Source: Micromonospora sp. NBC_01699 (GTDB lineage: Bacteria > Actinomycetota > Actinomycetes > Mycobacteriales > Micromonosporaceae). Taken from it: DNA of 64,000 nucleotides. Made by a program: the position numbers and the translations under genes. Below are positions 27,399 through 37,267 of this stretch, piece by piece. The stretch covers positions 434,001-498,000 of the forward strand of contig NZ_CP109199.1 of NCBI RefSeq assembly GCF_036250065.1. Reading direction: 5' to 3'. The notes beneath the pieces are model-generated. The model searched no databases. It had not been told where the DNA came from and was given only the letters and a program-made list of their open reading frames with translations. How positions within the stretch are numbered: position 1 is the stretch's first letter; each line of letters begins with the position of its first letter.

Positions 27399-28453
27399 AG
27401 GCACTGGTGTTGTCGGGCGGGTCGGGTACCCGCCTGAGACCTTTCAGCTACTCGATGCCCAAACAGCTCATCCCGATCGCCAACAAACCCGTGCTTGAGT
27501 ACGTCCTGGAAAGCATCCGCGATGCGGGCATCACCGACATTGGCATCGTCGTCGGTGATTGGGCGTCCGCCATCGACGAGGCCATCGGCGACGGGTCCCG
27601 CCTCGGCGTACGGGTCACCTACATCCGGCAGGACGAGCCGCGCGGCCTGGGGCACTGCGTCGCGATCGCCCGCGACTTCCTCGGCGACGACGACTTCGTG
27701 ATGTACCTGGGCGACAACTTCCTGCCGGACGGAATCCTCCGGAGCACCGAGGAGTTCACCGCCCGCCGGCCGGCCGCCCAGGTGCTGGTGTACAAGGTCG
27801 CCGACCCGCGTCAGTTCGGCATCGTGGAGCTGGACCAGCACGGCAACGTACGGGGGCTGGTGGAGAAACCCGAGCAGCCGGTCAGCGACCTGGCCGTGGT
27901 CGGGGTCTACTTCTTCACCTCGGCGATCCACGACGCGGTCGACGCGATCCCACCCAGCGCACGCGGCGAACTGGAGATCACCGACGCGATCCAGTGGCTG
28001 CTCACCAACGGTGCCGAGGTCAGGGCGATCGAATACCAGGGCTACTGGAAGGACACCGGACGTACCGAGGACGTGCTCGAATGCAACCGGCACCAGCTCG
28101 GGGCACTGCGGTCGGCCAACCTCGGTGACGTCGACGACGCCAGCGAGCTCGTCGGCCAGGTGGTGATCGGACCCGGTGCGCGGGTGCTGCGGTCCCGGAT
28201 CGAGGGACCGGTGGTCGTCGGGGCGAACACCGTGGTCGAGGCGAGCAACATCGGGCCGTACACCGCCATCGGCGAGAACTGCCTGGTCCGGACGACGAAC
28301 CTGGGCGACTCGATAGTGCTCGACGGCGCATCGATCTCGGACGTACCCGGACTGCGGGGATCGCTCATCGGCCGCTCGGCCACCATCCGCTCGCGGGCCA
28401 CCGGACGCCGGATGGTGGTCGGGGACGACGCGTGGATCGAGTTGGCCGCGTGA
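27395..28453 (+). CDS. Glucose-1-phosphate thymidylyltransferase, long form
   Basis: 352 aa. The nucleotidyltransferase signature LSGGSGTRLRPFSYSMPKQL is at residues 6-25, followed by KPVLEYVLESI and the metal-binding LGDNFLPDG. A C-terminal left-handed beta-helix (VVIGPGARVLRSRIEGPVVVG...) makes it the long form typical of actinomycete secondary-metabolite clusters. It converts glucose-1-phosphate and dTTP to dTDP-glucose, the entry step for all deoxysugars here. The next enzyme, the 4,6-dehydratase, is not in the window. It is translationally coupled to the aminotransferase by an ATGA overlap. Confidence 0.94.
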   Translation: MKALVLSGGSGTRLRPFSYSMPKQLIPIANKPVLEYVLESIRDAGITDIGIVVGDWASAIDEAIGDGSRLGVRVTYIRQDEPRGLGHCVAIARDFLGDDDFVMYLGDNFLPDGILRSTEEFTARRPAAQVLVYKVADPRQFGIVELDQHGNVRGLVEKPEQPVSDLAVVGVYFFTSAIHDAVDAIPPSARGELEITDAIQWLLTNGAEVRAIEYQGYWKDTGRTEDVLECNRHQLGALRSANLGDVDDASELVGQVVIGPGARVLRSRIEGPVVVGANTVVEASNIGPYTAIGENCLVRTTNLGDSIVLDGASISDVPGLRGSLIGRSATIRSRATGRRMVVGDDAWIELAA

Positions 28454-28525
28454 CAGCCGCGCCCCACCCCCGGCCGCACCTGGCGATACCGGGTACGGCC
28501 CGACCACGGCGGAACAGGGGGTCCG

Positions 28526-29248
28526 ATGTTCGGCGATGACCTCGCCCGGGTCTACGACCTGGTCTACCGGGCCCGTGGCCAGGACTTCGACCGCGAGGCC
28601 GAGCTGGTGACCGAGATCGTCCGCGCCCGCCGGCCGGACGCGACCTCGCTGCTCGATGTCGGCTGCGGAACCGGAGAGCACCTGCTGACCCTGAGCGGGG
28701 CATTCGACCACGTCGAGGGCCTCGACCTGTCCGGGCCGATGGTCTCGGTCGCCCGGACCAAGCTGCCCGGCGTCGAGATCCACCTGCGGGACATGCGCGA
28801 CTTCGACCTCGGTCGGCGCTTCGACGCGGTGATCTCGCTGTCCACCGCGGTCGCGTACCTGCCGTCGGTGGCGGCGCTGCGGGTCACGCTCACCCGAATG
28901 GTGGCGCACCTCGCGCCCGGCGGCGTACTGGTCGTGGAGCCCTGGTACTTCCCGGAGAACTACCTCGACGGCTACATCGCCGGCGACATCATCCGGCGCC
29001 CCGAGATGACCGTGGCCCGGGTGTCGCACAGCCGCGAGCGGGACGGAGCCACCCACATCGAGAGCCACTGGACGGTCGCCGACCGGCACGGCATTCGGCA
29101 CTTCACCGAGAACCACGTGTTCGGGCTGTGGACGCGGGAGCAGTACGAGGCCGCGTTCGAGAACGCCGGTTGCAAGACGGAGTACATCGGTGACGTCCAG
29201 GCCGGCCGTGGCCTGTTCGTCGGATGGCGGGGAGGAGACGTACGATGA
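28526..29248 (+). CDS. NDP-aminosugar N,N-dimethyltransferase (DesVI/TylM1-like)
   Basis: 240 aa SAM-dependent methyltransferase. The N-terminal ARVYDLVYRARGQDFDREA and glycine-rich motif I LLDVGCGTGEHLLTL are followed by the WYFPENYLDGYIAG segment, the pattern of DesVI-type sugar N-methyltransferases that methylate the amino group twice. It acts after the aminotransferase. It is coupled to the 2,3-dehydratase by an ATGA overlap and is in the same plus-strand operon as the aminotransferase and nucleotidylyltransferase. The product is thus likely to carry a dimethylamino sugar. Confidence 0.9.
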   Translation: MFGDDLARVYDLVYRARGQDFDREAELVTEIVRARRPDATSLLDVGCGTGEHLLTLSGAFDHVEGLDLSGPMVSVARTKLPGVEIHLRDMRDFDLGRRFDAVISLSTAVAYLPSVAALRVTLTRMVAHLAPGGVLVVEPWYFPENYLDGYIAGDIIRRPEMTVARVSHSRERDGATHIESHWTVADRHGIRHFTENHVFGLWTREQYEAAFENAGCKTEYIGDVQAGRGLFVGWRGGDVR

Positions 29249-30690
29249 CCGACCTTGACCTGGGCACCGGCTTCCCGGGCCGGGCGGCCCGGGAAGCGAC
29301 GTTCGTCCCACCCGGCCCACGGCTGCGGCCCCGCGAGGACACCACACTGCCCGGCCGGTTCACCTACTCCGCCCAGATCAGGACCACCGGGGCGGGCATG
29401 CCCACGGCGCGGTTCCCCGAGTGGCTCGCCGGCCGGAAGCAGGCCCACCACTTCCGGGTGGACCGCATCCCGTTCGACCAGCTCGACGGCTGGTCGTTCG
29501 ACCCGGACCGGGGCAACCTGGGGCACCGCAGCGGCCGGTTCTTCACGGTCGAGGGGCTGCACGTGACCGTCGAGGAGGGGCCGTTCCCGGAGTGGCAGCA
29601 GCCGATCATCGTCCAGCCGGAGGTCGGGATCCTGGGCATCCTGACGAAGGAGTTCAACGGCGTACTGCACTTCCTGATGCAGGCGAAGATGGAGCCGGGA
29701 AACCCGAACCTGCTGCAACTCTCCCCGACGGTCCAGGCCACCCGGAGCAACTACACAAGGGTGCACCAGGGCGGGGAGGTGAAGTACCTGGAGTACTTCA
29801 CCCGGCGGGACCGGGGGCGGGTGCTGGCCGACGTCCTACAGTCCGAGCACGGCTCCTGGTTCTTCCGCAAGGTCAACCGGAACATGATCGTCGAAACCGA
29901 CGAGGACGTCCCGCTCGACGACGACTTCTGCTGGCTGACCCTGGGCCAGATCGGTGAGCTGCTGCGCCTCGACAACGTGGTCAACATGGACTCCCGTACC
30001 GTCCTGGCCTGCGCGCCGGCCTGGCCCGCCGACTCCGGCGCGCTGCACTCCGACATCGACCTGCTGTCCTGGATCACCGACGAGCGGGCCCGGCACCAGG
30101 TGTCCGCCCGGCTGATCCCGCTGGACAGGGTCAGCGACTGGGTACGCGGCGGGTCCTCCATCGACCACGTGCGCAACTGGTACTTCCGGGTGATGGCGGT
30201 GGCGGTCCAGGCCGGGAACCGCGAGGTGGCCGGCTGGACCCAGCCGCTGTTCGAACCGCTCGGGACGGGTATCGCCGCCTTCCTGGTACGGCGCTTCGGC
30301 GGCGTACCCCACCTGCTGGCCCAGGCCAGGGTCGAGGGCGGCTTCCTCGACACGGTCGAACTGGGGCCGACGGTGCAGCTCACGCCGAACTACCACGACC
30401 ACCTGACCGGCCCGAGCCGCCCGCCGTTCCTCGACCTGGTACGCGACGCGGAGGCCCGGACGATCCGCTACGACGCCGTCCACTCCGAGGAGGGCGGCCG
30501 GTTCTACCACGCCGAAAGCCGCTACCTGATCATCGAGGCCGAGCCGGACCAGGCGCCGATCGATCCACCGCCCGGCTTCTGCTGGGTCACCAGCGGTCAG
30601 CTGAACTCGCTCGTACGGCACGGTCACTACGTCAACGTCCAGGCCCGCACCCTGCTGTCCGTACTCAACTCACGAGCGGTCGACCTCTGA
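29245..30690 (+). CDS. NDP-hexose 2,3-dehydratase (EvaA/TylX3 type)
   Basis: 481 aa from the ATG overlapping the previous stop. It consists of two similar halves, each with a WYFRVM or GRFFTVEGLHV-type core and a repeated LLAQARVEGGFLDTVELGPTVQ-like segment (cf. FLMQAKMEPGNPNLLQLSPTVQ in the first half). This internal duplication is the hallmark of EvaA-type 2,3-dehydratases. It removes the C2 hydroxyl of dTDP-4-keto-6-deoxyglucose to give a 3,4-diketo-2,6-dideoxy sugar, which is then aminated or reduced at C3. It is the last biosynthetic gene, and a terminator hairpin follows. Confidence 0.95.
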   Translation: MTDLDLGTGFPGRAAREATFVPPGPRLRPREDTTLPGRFTYSAQIRTTGAGMPTARFPEWLAGRKQAHHFRVDRIPFDQLDGWSFDPDRGNLGHRSGRFFTVEGLHVTVEEGPFPEWQQPIIVQPEVGILGILTKEFNGVLHFLMQAKMEPGNPNLLQLSPTVQATRSNYTRVHQGGEVKYLEYFTRRDRGRVLADVLQSEHGSWFFRKVNRNMIVETDEDVPLDDDFCWLTLGQIGELLRLDNVVNMDSRTVLACAPAWPADSGALHSDIDLLSWITDERARHQVSARLIPLDRVSDWVRGGSSIDHVRNWYFRVMAVAVQAGNREVAGWTQPLFEPLGTGIAAFLVRRFGGVPHLLAQARVEGGFLDTVELGPTVQLTPNYHDHLTGPSRPPFLDLVRDAEARTIRYDAVHSEEGGRFYHAESRYLIIEAEPDQAPIDPPPGFCWVTSGQLNSLVRHGHYVNVQARTLLSVLNSRAVDL

Positions 30691-30707
30691 TCCGCCCCCG
30701 GCCGACG

Positions 30708-30744
30708 CTGGCGCTCCCGCGTTGTGGGTACGCGGGAGCGCCAG
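30708..30744 (+). terminator. Hairpin terminator at the end of the sugar operon
   Basis: A perfect 14-bp stem (30708-30721 with 30731-30744) with a 9-nt loop starts 18 bp after the 2,3-dehydratase stop. It marks the probable right edge of the biosynthetic cluster and faces the convergent gene that follows. Confidence 0.85.
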
Positions 30745-30764
30745 TTGTGCGCCGGTCCCCTTCG

Positions 30765-31235
30765 TCAGGGAATCGTGGTGTTGGCGGCGAGCAGGAGAAG
30801 CCACTGGCCGCGTTCGTAGGTGAAGGTCTGTGACGTGATGAAATGCATGTTGATGCCGATCGCGGGATTGCTGAACCGCGACTCGAGAACCAGCAGCGCG
30901 GTTCCGCAACCGTCGACGATCCGCTGGTACTCCACAAAGGTGGACACGAAATCCACGGCGAAGAGGTTGGTCAGATGCGCCTCGATCGTCGCCTTGCCGG
31001 GAAGGTAGGCCCCGGTCGGATCGATCTCCACGGCGTCCTGCCGGTAGGTGGGCATCAGCCGAGTCAGGTCGCGGGCCTGGAAGGCCACGTCACGCTTTCG
31101 GACGACCTGGTCGAACCGCTGCGCGCATCCGGGGCGCCAGTGGTTCTGGTCCTGATGCTTCGGACCCGCCTGGGCCGGCGCTACCAGAAAACCACCCAGG
31201 ATTACTACCAGAAATACGGTGGCGAACTTCTTCAC
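30765..31235 (-). CDS. Secreted NTF2/SnoaL-like protein
   Basis: 156 aa from the GTG at 31235, placed by GGGAGGG upstream. A classic signal peptide (KKFATVFLVVILGGFLVAPAQA, cleavage after AQA) is followed by an NTF2-like domain: a long helix with FDQVVRKRDVAFQARDLTRLM, then strands such as FTYERGQWLLLLAANT at the end. Secreted members of the DUF4440/SnoaL group have varied or unknown roles. Two cysteines may form a disulfide. It is convergent with the biosynthetic cluster and divergent from an ECF sigma factor. Confidence 0.78.
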   Translation of the reverse strand: MKKFATVFLVVILGGFLVAPAQAGPKHQDQNHWRPGCAQRFDQVVRKRDVAFQARDLTRLMPTYRQDAVEIDPTGAYLPGKATIEAHLTNLFAVDFVSTFVEYQRIVDGCGTALLVLESRFSNPAIGINMHFITSQTFTYERGQWLLLLAANTTIP

Positions 31236-31620
31236 GCGATCCCTCCCTGCTGCGATATCGATGACTGTTTTCCTGTGCGGAAATATGTATCCGGTGGTGA
31301 GCGTCGGAGACGGGGCGGCGGCAGGCTGCCGTCGGCACCGGGCTCGGCCGGGGCCGCCGGCTGAAAAACTCGGCCGGGGCCGTCGGCTGAAGAATCGGTC
31401 GGTCGGCCGGAGCGGGCATGGGTCGTCCGGCCCGGACGATCGTCGGATGCCGTACCGGTCGGCTGGACGGGGGCCCACCCACTATGGGTCCAGCGACGAC
31501 CGATCGTCTTCTCCTGCCGTGCGCTAGCGTCGCGGGGGAGGACAGACGGGCCCTGCGGTCGGTCGAGGTCGCCGGGTGCCGGTTCTGCTTTGTGACCCAC
31601 GTCACGGAATATGGAGAACC
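31236..31620. promoter_or_regulatory. Divergent region before ECF sigma factor
   Basis: 385 bp without a gene. It contains two near-identical 26-bp direct repeats (31343-31368 and 31369-31394). It must hold the promoter of the sigma gene and of the secreted protein; no autoregulatory ECF motif is assignable. Confidence 0.4.
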
Positions 31621-32202
31621 GTGGCGGGCGTACCCGTCGTCTTGCTTGGTGTGAGACGAAGCTTGGACAAACTCGACGAGGGTGAGCTGCTGCGCTGCGT
31701 CGCACGCGGCGATCGGCGCGCCTTCGACGAGCTGTACCGGCGCACCGCGCCGTGGCTGACCGTACGGCTGCGTCGGCGCTGCACCGACCCGGACGTGGTG
31801 GCCGACGTGCTACAGGAGACGTACCTGGCGGTGTGGCGGTCGGCCGGCAGCCAGGCGCATGCCTCGACCGAGGGCAGCGCCCTGGGTTGGATGTGGACGA
31901 TCGCGGCCCACCGACTGGTCGACGCGTTCCGTCGGCGAGCCCGGCAGGAGCGGGTGCCGGCGGTACAGACCTTCGAGAACATGGCCCCGGCGGCCGAGGA
32001 CGAGGCGCTGGCCGGCGGCATCGACTCCCGCCTGGAAACAGCCCTGCTGGCACTGCCGGCGGAGTTGCGTCAGGTATTGCGGGCGATGGTCCTCGACGGG
32101 TTGACGGCACGGGAGACCTCGCTGCTGCTCGGTGTCCCGGAAGGAACTGTGAAGACCCGCGCGCGGCGGGCCCGGATCGCCATGCGGGAGGCGTTGTCAT
32201 GA
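31621..32202 (+). CDS. ECF RNA polymerase sigma factor
   Basis: 193 aa from the GTG at 31621 (GGAG 5 bp upstream). Region 2 includes AFDELYRRTAPWLTVRLRRR and DVVADVLQETYLAVWR. Region 4 includes LPAELRQVLRAMVLDGL and an HTH ending in PEGTVKTRARRARIAM. Its stop overlaps the ATG of a membrane zinc-finger anti-sigma factor, the usual pairing. It probably drives the downstream ABC transporter as part of an envelope or antibiotic stress response. Confidence 0.92.
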   Translation: MAGVPVVLLGVRRSLDKLDEGELLRCVARGDRRAFDELYRRTAPWLTVRLRRRCTDPDVVADVLQETYLAVWRSAGSQAHASTEGSALGWMWTIAAHRLVDAFRRRARQERVPAVQTFENMAPAAEDEALAGGIDSRLETALLALPAELRQVLRAMVLDGLTARETSLLLGVPEGTVKTRARRARIAMREALS

Positions 32203-32993
32203 CCACTCACCCAACACACGCCCTGATCTCCCGCTACGCCATGGGTGACGCCGGTGTCGACGACGCGACCGTCTGGGCGGTGGAGGCGCACCTGGAATCC
32301 TGCGCCGACTGCCGGGCGCTGCTGGCCGACGCCATCGACCCCGGCACGCGGGACCTGCTCGACCGGGTGGCCGACGGGGTCGCGGCGGGGATCGCCGCCA
32401 GTCCCGTCCGGAGGCGGCGCAGGCTGCTGCGGCGTACGGGGGCTGCGGCGCGGCTCCTGCCCTGGCTGGCCACGGCGGCCGGGTTGATGCTGCTCGCGGT
32501 CATGTTCGAGAAGGTCTTCGAGAGCCGACCGTCACTTGTGCTGCTGATCGCGCCGGTGGCGCCGCTGCTGCCGGTGGCCGCCGCGTGGAGCCGCTACACC
32601 GATCCCGCCTGGGAGCTGATGGCGAGCGTGCCCCGAGCCGGGTTGCGACTGCTGTTGCACCGTACGGCCGCGGTTCTGGCGGCGGTCGTGCCGATTCTGG
32701 CGGTGGCGGGCTGGGGGACCGGGCACTCGCCGGCCCAATGGTTGCTGCCGTGCCTGGCCTTCATCGCCGGCACCCTGGCGCTGGGCGGGTTGGTCGGGGT
32801 GGACCGGGCCGCACTCGGGCTGACGGTCACCTGGTCCGCGGGGGTGGTGCTGCCGAGCCTGGCCGGCAATCGACTCCCGAGCATCCTGAACGGCGACAGC
32901 TGGCCCGGATGGGTCGGGCTCACCCTGGCGTTGACGGCCGTGGTGCTCGTCCGCGCCGCAGACCACAACCGTCTCGGTACGGACCAGACCTGA
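32199..32993 (+). CDS. Membrane anti-sigma factor with zinc-finger (zf-HC2)
   Basis: 264 aa. The N-terminal cytosolic part has a HxxxCxxC motif (HLESCADC, about residues 31-38), the zinc-binding core of ZAS anti-sigma factors. About six hydrophobic segments follow (LLPWLATAAGLMLLAVMF onward). This is more membrane spans than simple anti-sigma factors, so it may sense the membrane directly. It overlaps the sigma gene by ATGA, and 170 bp separate it from the ABC transporter. Confidence 0.88.
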   Translation: MTTHPTHALISRYAMGDAGVDDATVWAVEAHLESCADCRALLADAIDPGTRDLLDRVADGVAAGIAASPVRRRRRLLRRTGAAARLLPWLATAAGLMLLAVMFEKVFESRPSLVLLIAPVAPLLPVAAAWSRYTDPAWELMASVPRAGLRLLLHRTAAVLAAVVPILAVAGWGTGHSPAQWLLPCLAFIAGTLALGGLVGVDRAALGLTVTWSAGVVLPSLAGNRLPSILNGDSWPGWVGLTLALTAVVLVRAADHNRLGTDQT

Positions 32994-33162
32994 CCTGACC
33001 CCGGCGCCCCGAGCGCCACCACGTTCCCCGCTCCACCGGCGGCACGCCACCACATCGGCGGCCCCGCCCTCCGGGCTGCCGATTTCACGTACGGGAAGCA
33101 CAGCCCCCGCCGGACATTCCACCCGCAGGTGGCGGATATGCCACACCACGAATGGAGAAATT

Positions 33163-33962
<800 letters not shown>

Positions 33963-33966
<4 letters not shown>

Positions 33967-35354
33967 TGGCCCGGATCCTGCGCATCGAACTGCGCCGCTC
34001 CCCGGCCGCGTTCATCGCACTGCTGTCCATCGTGCTCGGCACCGGCCTGCTGCTGTCCTACACCGTCGGGTTCGAAGGGCGCTGGATGCAGCTGGCGGTG
34101 GCCGTACGGATGAACCTGCTGTTGATGTTGCCCTTGGCACTGGCCGGCGGAGCGTGGCTGGGCCGGCGCGACACGCTCTACCGGGTCGACGAACTGTTCG
34201 CCAGCACCGTCAGACCGCGACGGCAACGAGTCGTGCCGGCGGCGGCCGCGCTCGCGCTCGCGATGGTGAGCGCCTACCTCCTGGTCTTCCTCATCGGGGT
34301 GCCATGGGTAGCCCCGACGTCGGGATACTTCCCGGTCGCCGCGATCGCCGTCACCGTGGTCGGTGCCATCTCGCTGATCGCCGCGGGCTGGCTCGGCATG
34401 GCCGCCGGTCGGGCCGTACCCCGGTTGTTCACCGCGCCGGCGCTCGCCGTGGTCGGCGCCGCCGTGGCCGGCATAATTCCGCTGTGGATGGGTGAGCCCA
34501 TGGTGGGCGGGGACGCCAAACCCGGTCCGGCGGCGCTCCTGCTCAGCCCGATCCACGACGGCAACATCGACGACTTCCAGACGATCGTGGCGCGGGTCAA
34601 CACCACCCAGGCGCTGTGGCTGACGGCCCTCGCCATCACCGCACTGCTCCTGGTCGGCGCGGCCAGCCGCCGCACGGTTGCGCTGGCGGTGCTCCCGGCG
34701 GTGGTCGGTGCCGTGATCGCGGTACCGCTCCTGCCCGCCGGTGGTTACTCCGCCGCGGCCGCAGTGGACCCGGTAGCCCGGGAGCTGGTGTGCGACAGCG
34801 ACGGCCCGCGGGTCTGCGTGACCCGGGTGCACGCCTACCTCCTGCCCGAGGTCGTCGGCCCGGCCCGGCAGGCCCTGACCATGCTGGCGGCGAAGTTGCC
34901 CGACGCCCCCACCCGAGTGGTGGAAAGCCCACAGCTTCACGACTGGGCACGGTCGAGCACGGACCCGGCCCCGGTCCCGCACCAGCCCGACACGCTCGGC
35001 TTCGGCCTTGCCTCGATCGGGATCGTCAGCAGCGAATTCGCCGACCCGATCTTCCTGACATTCCTGCTCGGGTCGGCCTGGGAGCAGGACTGCGACGCGA
35101 AGATGAGCGGAGAACCCGGCGGAACCGAGGGCCGGTACCTCTTCCAGGAGGTGGCCGCCGCCTGGCTGCGCGGGCAACCGAGCACCTGGCAGGCACTGAT
35201 GCCCGAGGAACGCGGGCAGGCGGAAGACGCGTACCGGACGTTGACCGGCCTGCCGCCGGCCGAGCAGGGACGCCGGATGGCGCAGGCCCGCGCCGCCGCG
35301 CTGAACTGCCAGGGCGAAGATCTAATGCCATTCCTGTACGGCGAGACGCCGTGA
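33963..35354 (+). CDS. ABC-2 type permease with large extracytoplasmic part
   Basis: 463 aa. About six to seven transmembrane helices occupy residues ~15-260 (FIALLSIVLGTGLLLSYTV, LLLMLPLALAGGAWLG and others). A soluble C-terminal part of about 200 residues follows (YRTLTGLPPAEQG...). The architecture suits the membrane partner of the ATPase encoded just upstream (ATGA overlap). No substrate can be assigned. It overlaps the next membrane gene by GTGA, so all three are one operon. Confidence 0.85.
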
Positions 35355-35965
35355 GGTGGCTCCGGCTCTACCTGCGGTCCCGACGGGTTCCCCTCGCGCT
35401 GACCCTCGCGACGGCGGCGATCGTGCTGGTGTGGGCGTTGTGGTTTGCCTACTCCGACTCGCGGGCGATCAACGTGCGTCTGATCAGCCTCACCGTGACG
35501 CTGGCGGTAGCCGCGTTCGGCGCCACCCTCAGCGGGGCCGACGATGCCCTCGACCACACCGCGTCGATGAACTGGCCGGTACGCCGTGCCGGACACCTGG
35601 TACTCGCCGCCGGAGCGATAGTCGGACTGCTGTTGCTCACCACGATCACCGAGGCGCGTTTCGAACCGCTCACCGTCGTACTGCGCAACACCGCGGGCAT
35701 GCTCGGACTCACCGCACTCGGCGCGGCGCTGCTCGGCGTCACCCGCGCCTGGATCGCCCCGCTGGCCTGGACCCTCATCGCGATCCTGCCGATGATGGGC
35801 CCCAGCGAGCACCTGAGGATGCAGGTTGCCGGTTGGTTGATCCAGCCCGCCGACACCACCGCCGCCACCGTCTGCGCCACCATCCTCGCCGCGACCGGGC
35901 TGCTCGCCTACACCCTGTACGGATGTCCCCGGCGCCCCGTGGCCCAGACGGCCCCGGACCACTGA
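35351..35965 (+). CDS. Integral membrane protein, second ABC permease-like subunit
   Basis: 204 aa from the GTG at 35351, which overlaps the previous stop. Around six hydrophobic helices are seen (LALTLATAAIVLVWALWFAY, LISLTVTLAVAAFGATLSGAD, and others). There is no recognisable enzyme motif. Its position suggests a second membrane component of the ABC transporter. Confidence 0.75.
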   Translation: MRWLRLYLRSRRVPLALTLATAAIVLVWALWFAYSDSRAINVRLISLTVTLAVAAFGATLSGADDALDHTASMNWPVRRAGHLVLAAGAIVGLLLLTTITEARFEPLTVVLRNTAGMLGLTALGAALLGVTRAWIAPLAWTLIAILPMMGPSEHLRMQVAGWLIQPADTTAATVCATILAATGLLAYTLYGCPRRPVAQTAPDH

Positions 35966-35972
35966 CCGGCTC

Positions 35973-36012
35973 CCGGGTGCCAGGTGCTGGTCCGTCGGCA
36001 CCTGGCACCCGG
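35973..36012 (+). terminator. Hairpin terminator after ABC operon
   Basis: A perfect 15-bp stem (35973-35987 with 35998-36012) closes a 10-nt loop, starting 8 bp after the last gene of the operon. Confidence 0.88.
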
Positions 36013-36138
36013 TTGGTCGTACAAAAGATTTCCAGGGTCCGTGAAACCGCCGGGCGACAGCAGGCGTGTTGAACCGACGCCGACACGCCATCTTGATTCC
36101 CAACCGACACCGATGTGACGGAGCGCTAGGAGGACGAC

Positions 36139-36768
36139 ATGTTCACCATGAAGTGGGTTACCGGTGCGGCGATGCTGGTGTGCACCGGCGCGCTGATGGC
36201 CTGCGGGCCCGCAATCGGCGCGACACCGGGTGCCCCGGTGGGGGCGGCATCAGCTCCGCTCGCCGCCGAGGCACCGCAAGCAGCGACAGACGCGATCGAC
36301 CCGGCACTCTCCGGTACGCGTGAGGTCACGATCGTGGCGGTGCAGGCGCCGGTGCAGGCTCGTGGGGGGCGGCTGGCGCTCGACGGCCGGCTCGTCGAAG
36401 CCGACGAGGTCGGTGGGCGCCAGCTGTTCGTCCCGACACCGCTCGACGGGGACACGTACCTGATCAAGGCGTACACCAGGGCCAACAACCATCCGGCCGC
36501 CGACGAACCGAGCTGCTGGCAGGAGTACGTCCCGGTGAACGCGAGGTCGTCAACCGTCGAGGCGGCCGTCTGCGACGCCACCAACCCGGCCCAACGGTTC
36601 ACCATCACCCCCAACGGCAGGGGAGCGTACGGGGTCAGCATCGGCTCGGCGTACCTCCAGTTCTCCTCCAACGACGGTCTGATCCTCGAAGAGCTCGGCG
36701 GCGCGCCCCTGCTGAGCCTGTTCCAGTTCGTCGACAACGGCCCCGCCCGCCGCCCGGCCGACGGGTGA
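36139..36768 (+). CDS. Small lipoprotein, unknown function
   Basis: 209 aa. A lipobox (LMAC at about residue 19-22, after a hydrophobic h-region) indicates membrane attachment outside the cell, and an Ala/Pro-rich linker follows. The mature part has one Cys pair (SCWQEYV...AVCDATNPAQRFTI), with a W/QRF rhythm reminiscent of beta-trefoil lectins. That resemblance is too weak to assign. It stands alone between the ABC operon and the tRNA remnant. A CTAGGAGGA ribosome site precedes the start. Confidence 0.7.
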   Translation: MFTMKWVTGAAMLVCTGALMACGPAIGATPGAPVGAASAPLAAEAPQAATDAIDPALSGTREVTIVAVQAPVQARGGRLALDGRLVEADEVGGRQLFVPTPLDGDTYLIKAYTRANNHPAADEPSCWQEYVPVNARSSTVEAAVCDATNPAQRFTITPNGRGAYGVSIGSAYLQFSSNDGLILEELGGAPLLSLFQFVDNGPARRPADG

Positions 36769-37267
36769 GCGAACTTGTCGGCTGCTTCATTGTCCGGCTG
36801 CGTGACGTGTAGCGCGATGATCAGGCGGGTTGTGGGATCGGGGTGGGGTTCCCGGGGTGGGGCGCGACGGGTGCCGGCAGCTGATGACGCGTACCGCTCC
36901 CTGTCGACGGGGACCGGCCGCGAGCGGGTACCCTGTAGCCTCGCGCCCTCGTAGCTCAGAGGATAGAGCATCGGTTTCCTAATAGTGATGCGAGGAAACC
37001 GTTGTAGCCGCACACCCCGCGTTTTCGGCATCCATTTGTTGCATTCGTGTACGACGATGGTCGTTGGGTGCTCCGTTGCAAATGCTTGGTCGTGCCATCG
37101 CCGATGACGGGATGGTCGGGATCGAGTGTTGCCGCAGGTGGTGAGTGGGCACTGGTCGGCGGACCGGTTGTGACCTTCGGGTACGGCGACAGGCTAAACC
37201 TGATCATGCGGGTGGGTGAGTTCCGTCCGGCTCGGAAAGGCCCTTTGGGCGATGTACATCTTGGCCT
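36769..37267. other. Intergenic region with the left tRNA remnant; left end of the island
   Basis: 499 bp holding the truncated tRNA-Arg half (listed separately) and about 290 bp of A/T-richer DNA after it. I found no gene in the right part. Base composition falls at the tRNA break point, consistent with foreign DNA starting there. Confidence 0.55.
36948..36980 (+). pseudogene. tRNA-Arg(CCT) 5' half, left copy (attachment-site repeat)
   Basis: The acceptor 5' strand, D arm and anticodon region of a tRNA-Arg with anticodon CCT are present; homology stops just after the anticodon (TTTCCTAA). The T arm and 3' acceptor strand are absent, so this is not functional. About 20 bp of upstream promoter-like DNA is also shared with the right copy at 61927 (two mismatches). 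A 9-bp inverted repeat (CGGTTTCCT, 36970-36978, with AGGAAACCG about 12 bp on) surrounds the break, as expected of a tyrosine-recombinase core. Boundaries are approximate by a few bases. Confidence 0.75.

Noticed and set aside
36948-36980. Functional tRNA-Arg gene
   Set aside because: Only the 5' half is present; no variable loop, T arm or 3' acceptor strand follows. The same applies to the copy at 61927.
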